A DNA stretch of 64,000 nucleotides, taken from contig CM022946.1 in NCBI GenBank assembly GCA_012931725.1, positions 43,677,464-43,741,463 of the forward strand, given 5' to 3'. This DNA is from Litsea cubeba. Taxonomy: Eukaryota > Streptophyta > Magnoliopsida > Laurales > Lauraceae. The notes under the pieces are model-generated. The model saw only the letters and a list, made by a program, of their open reading frames with translations. It was not told the DNA's origin and searched no databases. Both the position numbers and the translations under genes were made by a program. Of the stretch, positions 52,933 to 62,568 are shown piece by piece. Each line of letters opens with the position of its first letter. Position 1 is the first letter of the stretch.

Positions 52933-54282
52933 TTGATAGGGTTCAACGCAAAGCCCGTATACCCAAAGGGAAGAGTCTCCCTCAGAGTCCAAGTCGAAGG
53001 CGCCTCAGTGATGGCTGACTTCCTCATCGTGGATGTGCCGTCCCCCTACAACGCTATAGTGGGGAGGACTTGGTTGCATCAGGTAGAAGCTGTTCCCTCC
53101 TACTACCATCAAAAGCTCAAGTTCCCTTTGGAAAGGGACGGAAGGCTCGAAGTCGTCACGGTCAAGGGCGACCAGCAGATGGCCAGACGGTGCATGATGG
53201 CCGTTGTGCCCGGAGAGGAGGAGCCGAAGCGAGTACACATGGCCGAACTGGAGGCCGAACTGGATAAAGTTGGCCGCGACCCGGAGGAGAAGAGCATTGA
53301 AGATCTTACTAAAGTCAGGATCGACCCCAATGACCCCGAGAGGTACTTCCTGCTTGGGAGTCAACTCACCGAACTTGAGAGGCCCGAACTGCTTAGCTTC
53401 CTGTTGCAAAACAGCGAGGTCTTTGCTTGGACCCCGCAAGAGATGCCTGGCATAGACCCCGAGGTCATGAGCCACAAGCTGAATGTGGACCCCTAATTCA
53501 AGCCCGTGGTGCAGAAGGCACGCAGGTCGGGAATAGAGCAGTCGGCGGCCGTGGTCGAAGAAATGGGGAAATTGCTGGAAGCAGGCGTCATCAGGGAGGT
53601 CCAGTACCCGACATGGTTGGCGAACACCGTAGTGGTGAAGAAGAAGACTGGGAAGTGGAGAGTCTGCGTCGACTTCACTGACCTTAACAGGGCATGCCCC
53701 AAAGACTGCTTTCCACTCCCAAAGATCGACCAGATGATCGATGCCACCGCCGGCCACGACCGGATGAGCTTCCTTGTCGCCTACCGCGGCTATCATCAGA
53801 TACCAATGTATGGGCCGGACGAGGAGAAAACGGCGTTTATCACTCCCAGGGGGACCTACTGCTACAAGGTGATGCCTTTCGGATTGAAGAATGCAGGAGC
53901 GACCTACCAGAGGTTGGTCACCAAGATGTTCCGAGACCAGCTCGGCAAAACGGTGGAGGTCTACATCGACGACATGGTCGTCAAGTCCAAACAGTCCCAA
54001 TACCACCTGACAGACCTCGGCCAGGTGTTTGACGTTCTCCGAAGGTTCAGATTGAAGCTGAACGCCTCCAAGTGCGCCTTCGGGGTCGGCTCCGGCAAGT
54101 TTCTAGGAAGCCTAGTCACGAGACGGGGCATCGAGGCAAACCCAGACCAAATTTCGGCAATCCTAGGCATCCAAAGCCCGTCGACTACGAAGCAGGTCCA
54201 GAGGCTCACTGGCATGGCTACCGCGCTCAACCGCTTCATAGCAGGTCCTCCGACAAATGCCGTCCCTTCTTTCAGCTACTGA
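52933..54282 (+). pseudogene. G8 protease end and reverse transcriptase
   Basis: The protease end reads FLIVDVPSPYNAIVGRTWLH. A stop (CCC TAA) at about 53494 interrupts NVDP and FKPVVQKARR. RT from 53506 has AGVIREVQYPTWLANTVVVK, KWRVCVDFTDLNRACPKDCF, YHQIPM, TAFITPRGTYCYKVMPFGLK, NAGATYQRLVTKMF and the catalytic YIDDMVVKS. The frame ends at 54282 by a one-base loss near 54240. Confidence 0.87.
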
Positions 54283-55570
54283 AGAAGAACTTGAAGTTCG
54301 AATGGACCCCGGAGTGCGACTCGGCTCTCCAAGAGCTCAAAGCTTACCTAGCCTCACCCCCATTGCTGTCAACCCCAAAGAAAGGAGAAGCGTTGTACTT
54401 ATACTTGGCGGTCTCGGATCATGCTGTGAGCTCGGTCCTAGTCAGAGAAGAAGACGGGCAACAAAAGCCCATTTACTACACGAGCAAGATCTTCCTCGAC
54501 GCCGAGACCAGATACCTGCAGATGGAAAAGCTCGCACTGGCCCTTGTCAGTGCCTCTCGCAAACTCTCGCACTACTTCCAGACCCACACGATAGTGGTGG
54601 TCACTGAGCACCAACTCAAGTCTGTCTTCCGGAAAGCTGATTTCTCCGGACGAGTTTCGACATGGGCAGTGGAGCTGGGACAATACGACATCCAGTACCA
54701 ACCGAGGACAGCGATCAAAGCGCAAATTTTGGCCGACTTTATCGTGGAGTTCGCTTCCCCGAATTCGGCGCCGAGCCCACTCGACGCCGAACTGAGGGGC
54801 AAAGGGCATGAGGACGGAGTCTCGGGGACTGATTACGACCAATCTCGGAATACGTTCCGTGATTCGGCTTGGAAGGTCTTCGTTGACGGATCCTCTACCT
54901 CCAGGAGGGCCGGCGCCAGCATAGTTCTTCAGTCTCCAAAAGGACTAGTCATCGAGCAAGCCCTGACACTTGACTTCAAAGCATCGAACAATGAGGCGGA
55001 ATACGAGGCGTTGATAGCAAGGCTGAACAGCGCCTCAACAACTGGTGGTCTTCAGTGACTCGCAGCTGGTGACAAGCCAGCTCACCGGAGATTACCAGGC
55101 TCGCGACGATAGAATGGCGGCCTACTCGACCCTAGCCAAGAAGCTCCTCTCTTAATTCCCGGAAGCAGAAGTCAAGCAGATTGGCGGGGATTCCAACACA
55201 CACGCCGACGCGCTCGCCAATCTAGCTTCCGCCGTCGAAGCTGGAAGGAAAAGGATTGTGGAAGTAGGATCATGGGCATCACCAAGCATAGAGCTTCGTC
55301 CACCTCGGCAAGTTATGTGCATTGATCTCGGCCCAAGTTGGATGGACCCTATCATCTCATACCTCAAGGACGACCAACTCTCTGAAGACAAAGGTCAAGC
55401 TCACAAGATCAGGCTGAGAGCAGCCCAGTTCTGGCTCTCTCCAGAAGGAAAGCTCTACAGGAAGTCGTTCACAGGCCCTTATCTCCAGTGCGTCGACCCG
55501 AGCCGAGTTGAAGATTTCCTCTTCGAAATACACGAAGGCATCTGCGGGAGTCACATCGGAGGACGGTCAC
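54283..55570 (+). pseudogene. G8 RNase H and second (archaeal-type) RNase H
   Basis: The first domain reads KFEWTPECDSALQELKAYLA, LYLYLAVSDHAVSSVLVRE, YYTSKIFLDAETRYLQMEKL and FQTHTIVVVTEHQLKSVFRK. The second begins WKVFVDGSSTSRRAGASIVL with NNEAEYEALIARL and, after a frameshift near 55045, VVFSDSQLVTSQLTGDYQAR, a stop at 55153, and HADALANLAS. Two RNase H domains are known from the Tat lineage. Confidence 0.8.
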
Positions 55571-56577
55571 TGGCATACCGGGCTATCAGCCAAGGATACT
55601 GGTAGCCGTACATGCAGAAGGACGCACAGATGTACGCCAGGAAATGCAAAAAATGCCAGAAGTTCTCACACACTCTCCATCAACCTGCGCAGGAGTTAAG
55701 CCCGCTCTCCAGCCCATGGCCCTTTGCCCAATGGGGGCTGGACATCGTGGGACCTCTCCACCGAGCTCCGGGGAATAAGAGGTGGCTGATAGTGGCCACT
55801 GATTACTTCACCAAATGGATAGAGGCAGAAACATTGTCTTCCATCACGGAGCAAGACTCCAAAAGCTTTGTATGGAAAAACATTATCACGAGGTTCGGCA
55901 TCCCGCGAATCTTGGTCTCGGACAATGGGACCCAATTCGACTCCAGCCCCTTCAAAAACTTCTGCCAAGAGCTCGGTATCAGAAATCATTATTCGACTCC
56001 AGCCTATCCCCAGAGCAACGGCCAAGCCGAGATCTCCAACAAAGTGGTCCTCGACGGACTCAAAAAGAGACTCGACCGGGCCAAAGGGAGGTGGGTGGAA
56101 GAACTTCCTAGTGTCCTATGGGCGTACAGGACTACCCCGAGGCGCTCCACTTCGGCAACACCGTTCTCTTTGGCATATGGGATGGAAGCCGTGATCCCGC
56201 TCGAGATCGGCCTTCCAACCTTGAGATCCGAACTTTTTGACCAAGGCCAGAACGAGGAGAACCTGGCCCTAGAATTGGACCTAGCCGAAGAGCGCAGAGA
56301 AGCAGCGGCCAAACGCTTGGCTGCCTATCAGCAACGGCTGGCGAAAGATTACAACCAGAGAGTCCGGGAAAGGAAATTCTCCATTGGCAAACTGGTCCTG
56401 AAGAAGGCACTACCATCGGGCAAGGATCCGAACCAAGGCAAGCTGGCGCCGAACTGGCGCGGCCCATTCAAAGTAGTCTCGACTACTGGCCGGTCCGCAT
56501 ACAAACTCGAGGATATGGATGGAAAGCAACTGCCGCGACCATGGAACGCCTCGCACCTCAAAAAGTTTTACTTTTGA
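55540..56577 (+). CDS. G8 integrase
   Basis: The HHCC finger spans IHEGICGSHIGGRSLAYRAI and KCKKCQ, with a stop (TAG, about 55604) just before the ATG at 55612. The 321-codon frame from there holds the core DDE residues in WGLDIVGPLHRAPGNKRWLI, DNGTQFDSSPFKNFC and NGQAEISNKVVLDGLKKRLD, then WAYRTTPRRSTSATPFSLAY. The C-terminal part has KLVLKKALP, KLAPNWRGPFKVV and PWNASHLKKFYF. There is no chromodomain, which fits Tat. Confidence 0.88.
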
Positions 56578-56758
56578 AATGTACTCGATTGTGCAAATCA
56601 ATGAAGACGATTTCTTTTCAGAGATTTCTTTTTCTTTTCCAAGTCAGAGACCGCGGCAATAACACCACTCTCCAGCTCGGCAGCAGTGCACAGGGTCATC
56701 CTAGCTTCAGAAATAAAATCGGCAAAGGAATGACTTCGCCCTCTCCAGCTCGGCAGAA

Positions 56759-57275
56759 ATAGCCATATTTCGTGCGATAAGCGCATCTCGGCCCTCGTGC
56801 TAGATAGCCAGCACGGCCCCTGGTGAAGAGCCAGAGGGATCGCCGTATTTCGTGCGATAAGCGCATCTCGACCCTCGTGCCAAATAGCCAGCACGGCCCC
56901 TGGTGAAGAGCCAGAGGGATCGCCCTATTTCGTGCGATAAGCGCATTTCGGCCCTCGTGCCAAATAGCCAGCACGGCCCCTAGTGAAGAGCCAGAGGGAT
57001 CGCCGTATTTCGTGCGATAAGCGCATCTCGGCCCTCGTGCCAGATAGCCAGCACGGCCCCTGGTGAAGAGCCAGAGGGATCGCCCTATTTCGTGAGATAG
57101 GCGCATCTCGGCCCTCGTGCTAGATAGCCAGCACGGCCCCTGGCGAAGAGCCAGAGGGATCGCCGTATTTCGTGCGATAAGCGCATCTCGGCCCTCGTGC
57201 CAGATAGCCAGCACGGCCCCTAGTGAAGAGCCAGAGGGATCGCCCTATTTCGTGCGATAAGCGCATCTCAACACT
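56759..57275. repeat. 80-bp tandem repeat array in G8
   Basis: Six and a half units of 80 bp (CGTGCGATAAGCGCATCTCG marks the start of each at 56771, 56851, 56931, 57011, 57091, 57171 and 57251) with few substitutions. It lies between integrase and the antisense region. Confidence 0.93.
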
Positions 57276-57639
57276 CTCATGCCAGATTGCTGGCGCGCTA
57301 CTTGCATATCTACTGGTGGGCAGCAATCTTAACAATATAATCCCGGGCTAGTCTGGGGGCAGCTCGGCACCTACCCTTACCGAGCTCACATGCTTGCGCA
57401 AAATATTGGGAAAACAAAGTACCTACCCCTACCGCGCTCATACACTTGTGCAAAATGTTGGGAAAGCAAAAACATGCATAACAAGAAAAATGACCCAGTC
57501 ATTAGCCAAAGAAAACTTGAATTATATTGAATTTCCGTTCATTACATAAGACAGCAGGTACAAATGAAAACAAGGAAGCAGGAGAGATACATCAATAGCA
57601 AAGGCAATTACAAACAAAATGAACGGAATCAATCCGAGG
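57276..57639. other. G8 spacer
   Basis: No coding signal. Two related stretches CTCACATGCTTGCGCAAAAT and CTCATACACTTGTGCAAAAT lie about 60 bp apart. Confidence 0.5.
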
Positions 57640-59746
57640 TCATGCAGGGTCAGAAGCATGAGGAGCGGTGGCAGCTCTGATGTCGGCCCCGGCTTGATTA
57701 GCATTTGCCTCCCCTGCAGCTGTCTCGCTAACGATCACGGGAGGGGCGGGGTTCGGCACTGGAGCTCGGTACGGAGAAGGATCCTTAAAGGACGGATGCC
57801 CCTCTGAGATCCCCGCCTCCTTCAAAGTGGAGCGCCATCCTTTCGCCCAGGCTTTGTCCCTCACCACGAGCACCCTAGCCTTATAGTGAGCCGTCACTTG
57901 TGCCTTGGTGTCCTCGAAGACAATGTCACACTTAGATTCGAGCCTGGCCTCGGCTTCATCCGCCCTCTTCGATTCGGCCTGAAGCTTGGCCTCGAAATCG
58001 TCTTTCAGCCTCTACAAGGAAGCCTCGAGCTCGGCCACCTTCCTCCTCTCGGCCTCCGTCTCGCCCCTCGCATGCTCAAGCCCAGCCTCGTACTCTCCTT
58101 CAGCCGTCGCTAGTTTTTGGGTAACGGCGTCTAGGGCTTCCTCGAGGCCGTTCTTCTCTGCGTTCAGCTCGGTGACCTCGACGCCGTACTTGTACAGCCT
58201 GTCGGCCGCAACCATGGACTTCTGCACCGTCTGTCAAAGAAGCAAGGAAGGAAAGTCAGAACAGTCACCGATATTAAACTTGACAAAAAGTTTAAAGGTT
58301 CAGATGAACTCACCGCGAAGCACGACTGCAGCAACGATAGTATCAGCTTCGGGTCGCTATATCCGTCCAGTTGAGCCATATCTCGAGGAAGGGCACAGGC
58401 CCGCCCAAGCGCCTCGAGGACGAGGGGATCGACCTTTCGGAGAACACGATCCTCCATCGTCATCGGTCTCCCCGGTTCGAGCACAAAGCTCGGCTCCCAT
58501 GGGCGTGGGCCAGCGGATGGCGACGCCGCAGCCGAGCTGGGACCTGCCTCGGTTCTTGGCCTTTTCTGCGGCCGAATTTCCTCCTGCCTGACTGGAAGGG
58601 GCAAGGATCTCTGCCGCTGCCGCAAGAGAAGCCGCCTGAGGAGGAGTCTTGGTCGCATCCGAATTCGCAAGCAACTGGAGGGCCTGGGCGTCCTCGACAC
58701 CGAGTGCCAAAGCCTCGAGGTCCTCGATGGACATACGCCTGGCGCGCCGCATCTCTGAGCTCGGCGAAGGAGACTGGGCGATCTGACGCGACCTTCTTCT
58801 TGAGGCCTCGCGTGGCCTCTACCCGGACGTAGAAGCCTGGGCACCGGACGCAGCCCTGCTTGCGATATCGGACGCAGCCCGCGAAGGCCCTTCCTCCTCG
58901 GTCCTGGCCCTAGGATCGGCTTGTTCTCTCTCGGCCACGGGCTCGGCTCCGTCCGGACTTCCTTCTCGGGACGGCTCGGTTGTGCCCTTTATGTATCCAC
59001 AGTACTTCGACTGGTACCCTAACAGCGACCAAGCTGCCGTGCCCTCGTGACCGTTGTACCGCTTAACTTGTCGGAGCCAGGTTTCGTTCCTCGCCCAGAT
59101 ATACCGAGTAGCCCGCTTCCTCTCCTTCACAGCTACACAGCAAGCAGAGATATCAGTACGACAAGATAGGAAAGAAAAACGCATATGAAATGTGTACAAA
59201 GAAAGGGAGATGGTATTTACTTGGAATATTCCCGAAGTGGCGGGGGACCCGGTAGGCTCTATCAGTGTCGGCTACGCCGAACTCCCAGTTACCCGAGACG
59301 TACAGGAGATCGTCCCCGGCGTATTTACTTGAATCCTCCAGGTAGCGAACAAAGCCTTCCCGACGTGGCTTAGCCCGGAGATAGTAGGCATCTCCAGACT
59401 TGCATATGTCGTAGACGTCCTCAATATCGAAGACGCCGAGGTCGATGCCTAGGACCTCGTTCAGCTTGGCCGTGCCCATCACGATCTTGAAGACGTTGGG
59501 CAGCAACTGGCAGGGGCAGAGGCACCACTGACTTAGGCACCTCCTCAGAAGGGGATGAAGGGGGAAACGAACCCCACCTTCAGTCACAGCCACCAGCGGA
59601 AAAGGCATCCAGCCTCCCGAAAAGTCACGAAGGTTGATGCCATTAGGATCAGGCCCCCTGACTTGGACATCGGCGGGGATCTTAAATGTTGACCTAAATC
59701 CCTTAATCGCCGCCTCACCCTCTAACCAATGACTGTAAATACCCAT
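57640..59746 (-). CDS. Antisense gene of G8, putative spliced product
   Basis: Minus-strand reading opposite to pol. The first block (59746-59210) starts MGIYSHWLEGEAAIKGFRST, then GGWMPFPLVAVTEGGVRFPL, a region resembling the plant putative gypsy-type transposon family (Pfam Transposase_28), and DVYDICKSGDAYYLRAKPRR. It can splice near 59220/59134 to VKERKRATRYIWARNETWLR. Next come Ser/Arg/Glu-rich blocks (58360-58840) and a coiled coil (VTELNAEKNGLEEALDAVTQ, ARGETEAERRKVAELEASL). It ends PHASDPA at 57640. Exon limits are inferred. Similar antisense ORFs are known in Tat elements such as Grande and Retand. The role is unknown. Confidence 0.55.
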
Positions 59747-59954
59747 CTCTACCCGAATCTAAAAGCAATAAGAAACCCTAGACCCAAAACCTACAAGAAA
59801 AGGCAGGGGAAGATGAACTTACTAAGGTAGAACTGGAGTACAGACTAGCAAGAGCTCGATCTCGGCAGCACTCCTATTCTCAGGCAGAGTTCTCTCGCAG
59901 CGATTTCGTCTTCCCTGGTTCAGAATGACAATAGGGAAGAAGGAAACCTTGATG

Positions 59955-59972
59955 ACCCTATAAATAGGGGAA
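59955..59972 (-). promoter_or_regulatory. Possible promoter TATA for the antisense gene
   Basis: The palindromic CCCTATAAATAGGGG lies about 210 bp before the antisense ATG. It reads TATTTATAG on the minus strand and TATAAATAG on the plus strand, so direction is ambiguous. Confidence 0.35.
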
Positions 59973-60315
59973 GGGATCCCCTCCTCAAAAACCCTAGAGA
60001 GGCGCGTGCTAGACACTCTCTGGGGCTCCGCGCACATCATTTCAATCATTAAATGCGTCCCTGACAAAGCGGCGCATGCGCCCTCGAGGCGACTGGACAA
60101 CTAATCAGGAGATGACACGTAGAGCCGTCGATATGTCTTCGACGTTGATTAGCAAGCGTCATTTATTACCCCCGTCATTCAGAGCGACGGCGGAAGAAGG
60201 CCAAACGCCAGCGATCGAAACCAAGGCGAACTCTATCTCCTAAGGATATCCTGTCTTATAGCTCCCGACCTCACCGAGCTGGCGAGCTCCATAAGGCCAG
60301 AAGCTCGGGGGCAAT
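59973..60315. other. G8 spacer before the 3' LTR
   Basis: GC-rich, no gene. Ends in the polypurine tract. Confidence 0.5.
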
Positions 60316-61085
60316 TGTGTGGGGATGTCTCCCGAAGTGCCGAGGTTATGCTAACTTCAACGCTTATGCCCAATTAATGGCGCCCTGATCTCAGCAAACG
60401 TCGCTCATCTGTCATCCGAACTCAAGACCGTCTCCGGTCTCGGGCACCCCGACCTCAATACGCCTCTACTTCGGCTACGCAGTTCGGCGCCAGAGCCAGA
60501 ACCTTAGCCGAGATGAGCGGTACAGCTGTACCTTCAAGAGTGTCGAGCTAGAACTGACAGAGCCATCCTAGCCACCTCTTATCCCTGACAGCGTGGCATC
60601 CGGTAGCCATGTCCCATCAAAGCATGGCCTCAAGCCAGGCCCGATGGGACTAGGCCCAAAAGTCAGATGAGGTAAGGCCCGATTAAACCTGCATTTAATG
60701 CGCAATGGGCTGATCGGACTGCCATTTAATGAAGTATGGGCTGAGTGGACAAGGCCACTCGAGTGGCAAAACCCATCATGGGGCTCGCCCATGCAAGTCA
60801 ACCCCCTCACCTATAAATAGAAGCTCCATCTCCATTACAGGTATGCACACCACAACCAGAGAGCTGTTACTCTGTCTTTCTTCTCCCTTATCTCTGTCCT
60901 ACTGCTCAGACCATTTACTGACTTAGGCATCGGAGAGCCTTGTGCTGCCCACAGCCAGGGCCCTCTGACTTGCTTCCTCTCTTCCTTTTTCAGGTCCGGT
61001 CGGAGCCACGTCAATCTCCATCGAGACTTTCTAAAACAGGGGTCATAATCCCTGATTCCAAGCCCGTAATTTTTAGGCACTTACA
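60316..61085 (+). repeat. 3' LTR of gypsy G8
   Basis: TGTGTGGGGATGTCTCCCG to GGCACTTACA, preceded by AGCTCGGGGGCAAT (purine tract). Small differences from the 5' LTR, including a 3-4 bp indel near 60460. Confidence 0.93.
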
Positions 61086-61482
61086 CTATCGTATTCCGAC
61101 CATAAGGTTCGGAATCCTGAATAGTAGTCTTGGATCGACAAGGTCCCTTTGTGCATATTCAGTAATCACACATTAAAGATGAAATTGATGTGCTGAGTTA
61201 TCTTGATGGTACACTTGCTTCAGATATTCCCACATGTCTTTAGAAATGGGTTAAGGTTTGAGGTTCATTATCAGATGCGGCTCGACACATCCAAGAATCC
61301 ATGACTTGATTTTGGCATCTTTAGTATGCCAAGAGGATGTCTTCTTCCTATCTTCAGTGGGATTAGGTTCAGATCCAGAGATATAGCCCCACAATTCCTT
61401 AGCTTCAAGGTATATTTGGAACTGAAAAGACCAAGCGGGGTAATTTTTTCCTGTGAACCGGATGAAGGTAACTTCAGATTTT
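61086..61482 (-). pseudogene. Copia C7 gag, N-terminal part
   Basis: From MEKSEVTFIRFTGKNYPAWS (about 61482) through FQFQIYLEAKELWGYISGSE and IKSWILGCVEPHLIMNLKP, a stop at 61250, then MWEYLKQVYHQ and SIQDYYSGFRTLWSEYDS to the G8 insertion. Closest in the window to the gag of C1. Confidence 0.82.
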
Positions 61483-61649
61483 TCCATCTCAAAACGATAC
61501 CGATCAAAGTACCGGTCAAAGATTGATTGATCAGCGATAAAAACTAGCAACAGACAAGAACAGTATGTAGGATGCCTTTCCCGTGTGTAGAAAACACAAT
61601 CCAACCAAACAGGGAGGAAACAACCCAACACAACACAGTAATTGTGCAC

Positions 61650-62150
61650 AAAAGAACCCCAAACGACCCTATCAGTGGTTGAAGATCCACTACATGGGCC
61701 CCACTGATGGTCTTGAGCAAAGATCAGAGGACTGACCTGAGTAAACCTTCTATTCTGTCTTCTACTGAAACAAGATTGATTTGAATCTACTGAAGATCCA
61801 AGATTCTGGACGGTCTTGATGAAAACAATATGAATTTCTGAAAAAACTTAAGAATGAGTAAAACACCAACCTGGAGTCTCTAAAAAATTGTGGAAAAATC
61901 ACCAAAAGTCTTAGAAATACCAGGCGACCATAGTGGGATGGATTTCTGAAGTTGATCTGATGATCAAGGGTGGGCCACCAAGAGGATGCTTCTGACGCAG
62001 AATGAAGATATCGCTGGAATGGAGATGTCGCTGGAAATTTCTTGAAATAGATCCTAGATCTATTTTCTGCACGAGAGAGACTTATTTCTCTCTATCCCTA
62101 TTGCCTTAATGCTGTGGAAGATGTCTATTGATTAGATTGCCTTGAGCCTT
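61650..62150 (-). other. Leader of copia C7
   Basis: Untranslated, between primer site and gag. No gene. Confidence 0.55.
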
Positions 62151-62162
62151 GCTCTGATACCA
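62151..62162 (-). promoter_or_regulatory. Primer binding site of copia C7
   Basis: Minus-strand TGGTATCAGAGC directly beside the 5' LTR. Confidence 0.85.
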
Positions 62163-62525
62163 TGACAAACTCACGATTGCAGACCTTGAAAGAGTATAAT
62201 ACTCAAATTGTATTATTATTCAGTATATTTTCTTTGGAGATCCCTCCTCAATATATAACTATTACATGCCTTAATCAAGGCTCTAATTAGGCAAGTTTAT
62301 CAATTACAATTCTAAGTTATGGAAGCAATGATTAAAATTGAATATACACAATATGTACAATTGTATCAATTAACCCAAGCAATCCACGTGATGTATTATG
62401 AATTGGGCTGGATCCCTTCATGGGTCGTGGGCCAACTTAACATATGTATCAATTAACCCAAGCACCCACGTGATGTATTATGAATTGGGGCTGGATCCCT
62501 TCATGGGTCGTGGGCCAACTTAACA
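62163..62525 (-). repeat. 5' LTR of copia C7, with a terminal duplication
   Basis: Same start as 45733 (TGACAAACTCACGATTGCAG). Its last 80 bp (TGTATCAATTAACCCAAGCA ... GGGCCAACTTAACA) are present twice. A poly(C) run of 40 follows (62528-62567). It differs from the 3' LTR at several sites and an indel. Confidence 0.8.
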
Positions 62526-62526
62526 C

Positions 62527-62527
<1 letters not shown>

Positions 62528-62567
<40 letters not shown>
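62528..62567. repeat. Poly(C) run of 40
   Basis: Lies at the joint between the C7 LTR and C6. The length is likely unreliable in any assembly. Confidence 0.9.

Positions 62568-62568
<1 letters not shown>

Larger units (their letters stand above)
49696..61085 (+). mobile_element. Ty3/gypsy element G8 (Tat-like) with antisense gene, inserted in C7
   Basis: The 11.4-kb element has a perfect target duplication CTATC (49691-49695, 61086-61090). The LTRs are 774 and 770 bp and differ at roughly 20 sites by eye. Order: LTR, primer site ATTGGCGCAATCTGTGGG, gag, protease, RT, RNase H, a second RNase H-like domain, integrase, an 80-bp tandem array, an antisense reading region, purine tract, LTR. The double RNase H and long 3' spacer with an antisense ORF point to the Tat lineage. 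A TRIM interrupts the protease. Confidence 0.93.
45733..62525 (-). mobile_element. Ty1/copia element C7, split by gypsy G8
   Basis: A minus-strand copia inserted in C6. The 5' LTR is at 62163-62525, primer site 62151-62162, leader to 61650, gag from 61480. It is interrupted at 61085/49696 by G8. The gag frame is continuous across the joint (DYYSGFRTLWSEYDS then IKYADVAADV). Protease, integrase, RT and RNase H follow down to 46028, with the 3' LTR at 45733-45992. The target duplication is unclear: left CCTGC, right CCCGC after a poly(C) run. Confidence 0.85.

Noticed and set aside
53005..54006. 333-codon minus frame opposite G8 RT
   Set aside because: Antisense shadow of a GC-rich RT frame. 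No family motif, unlike the antisense gene at 57640-59746.
56696..57214. 172-codon minus frame with repeated ALIARN and GPCWL blocks
   Set aside because: It is the translation of the 80-bp tandem array. The unit is not a multiple of three and no function is implied.
56759..57275. CRISPR-like array
   Set aside because: Units are contiguous 80-bp tandem copies without unique spacers, and the DNA is from a plant nucleus.
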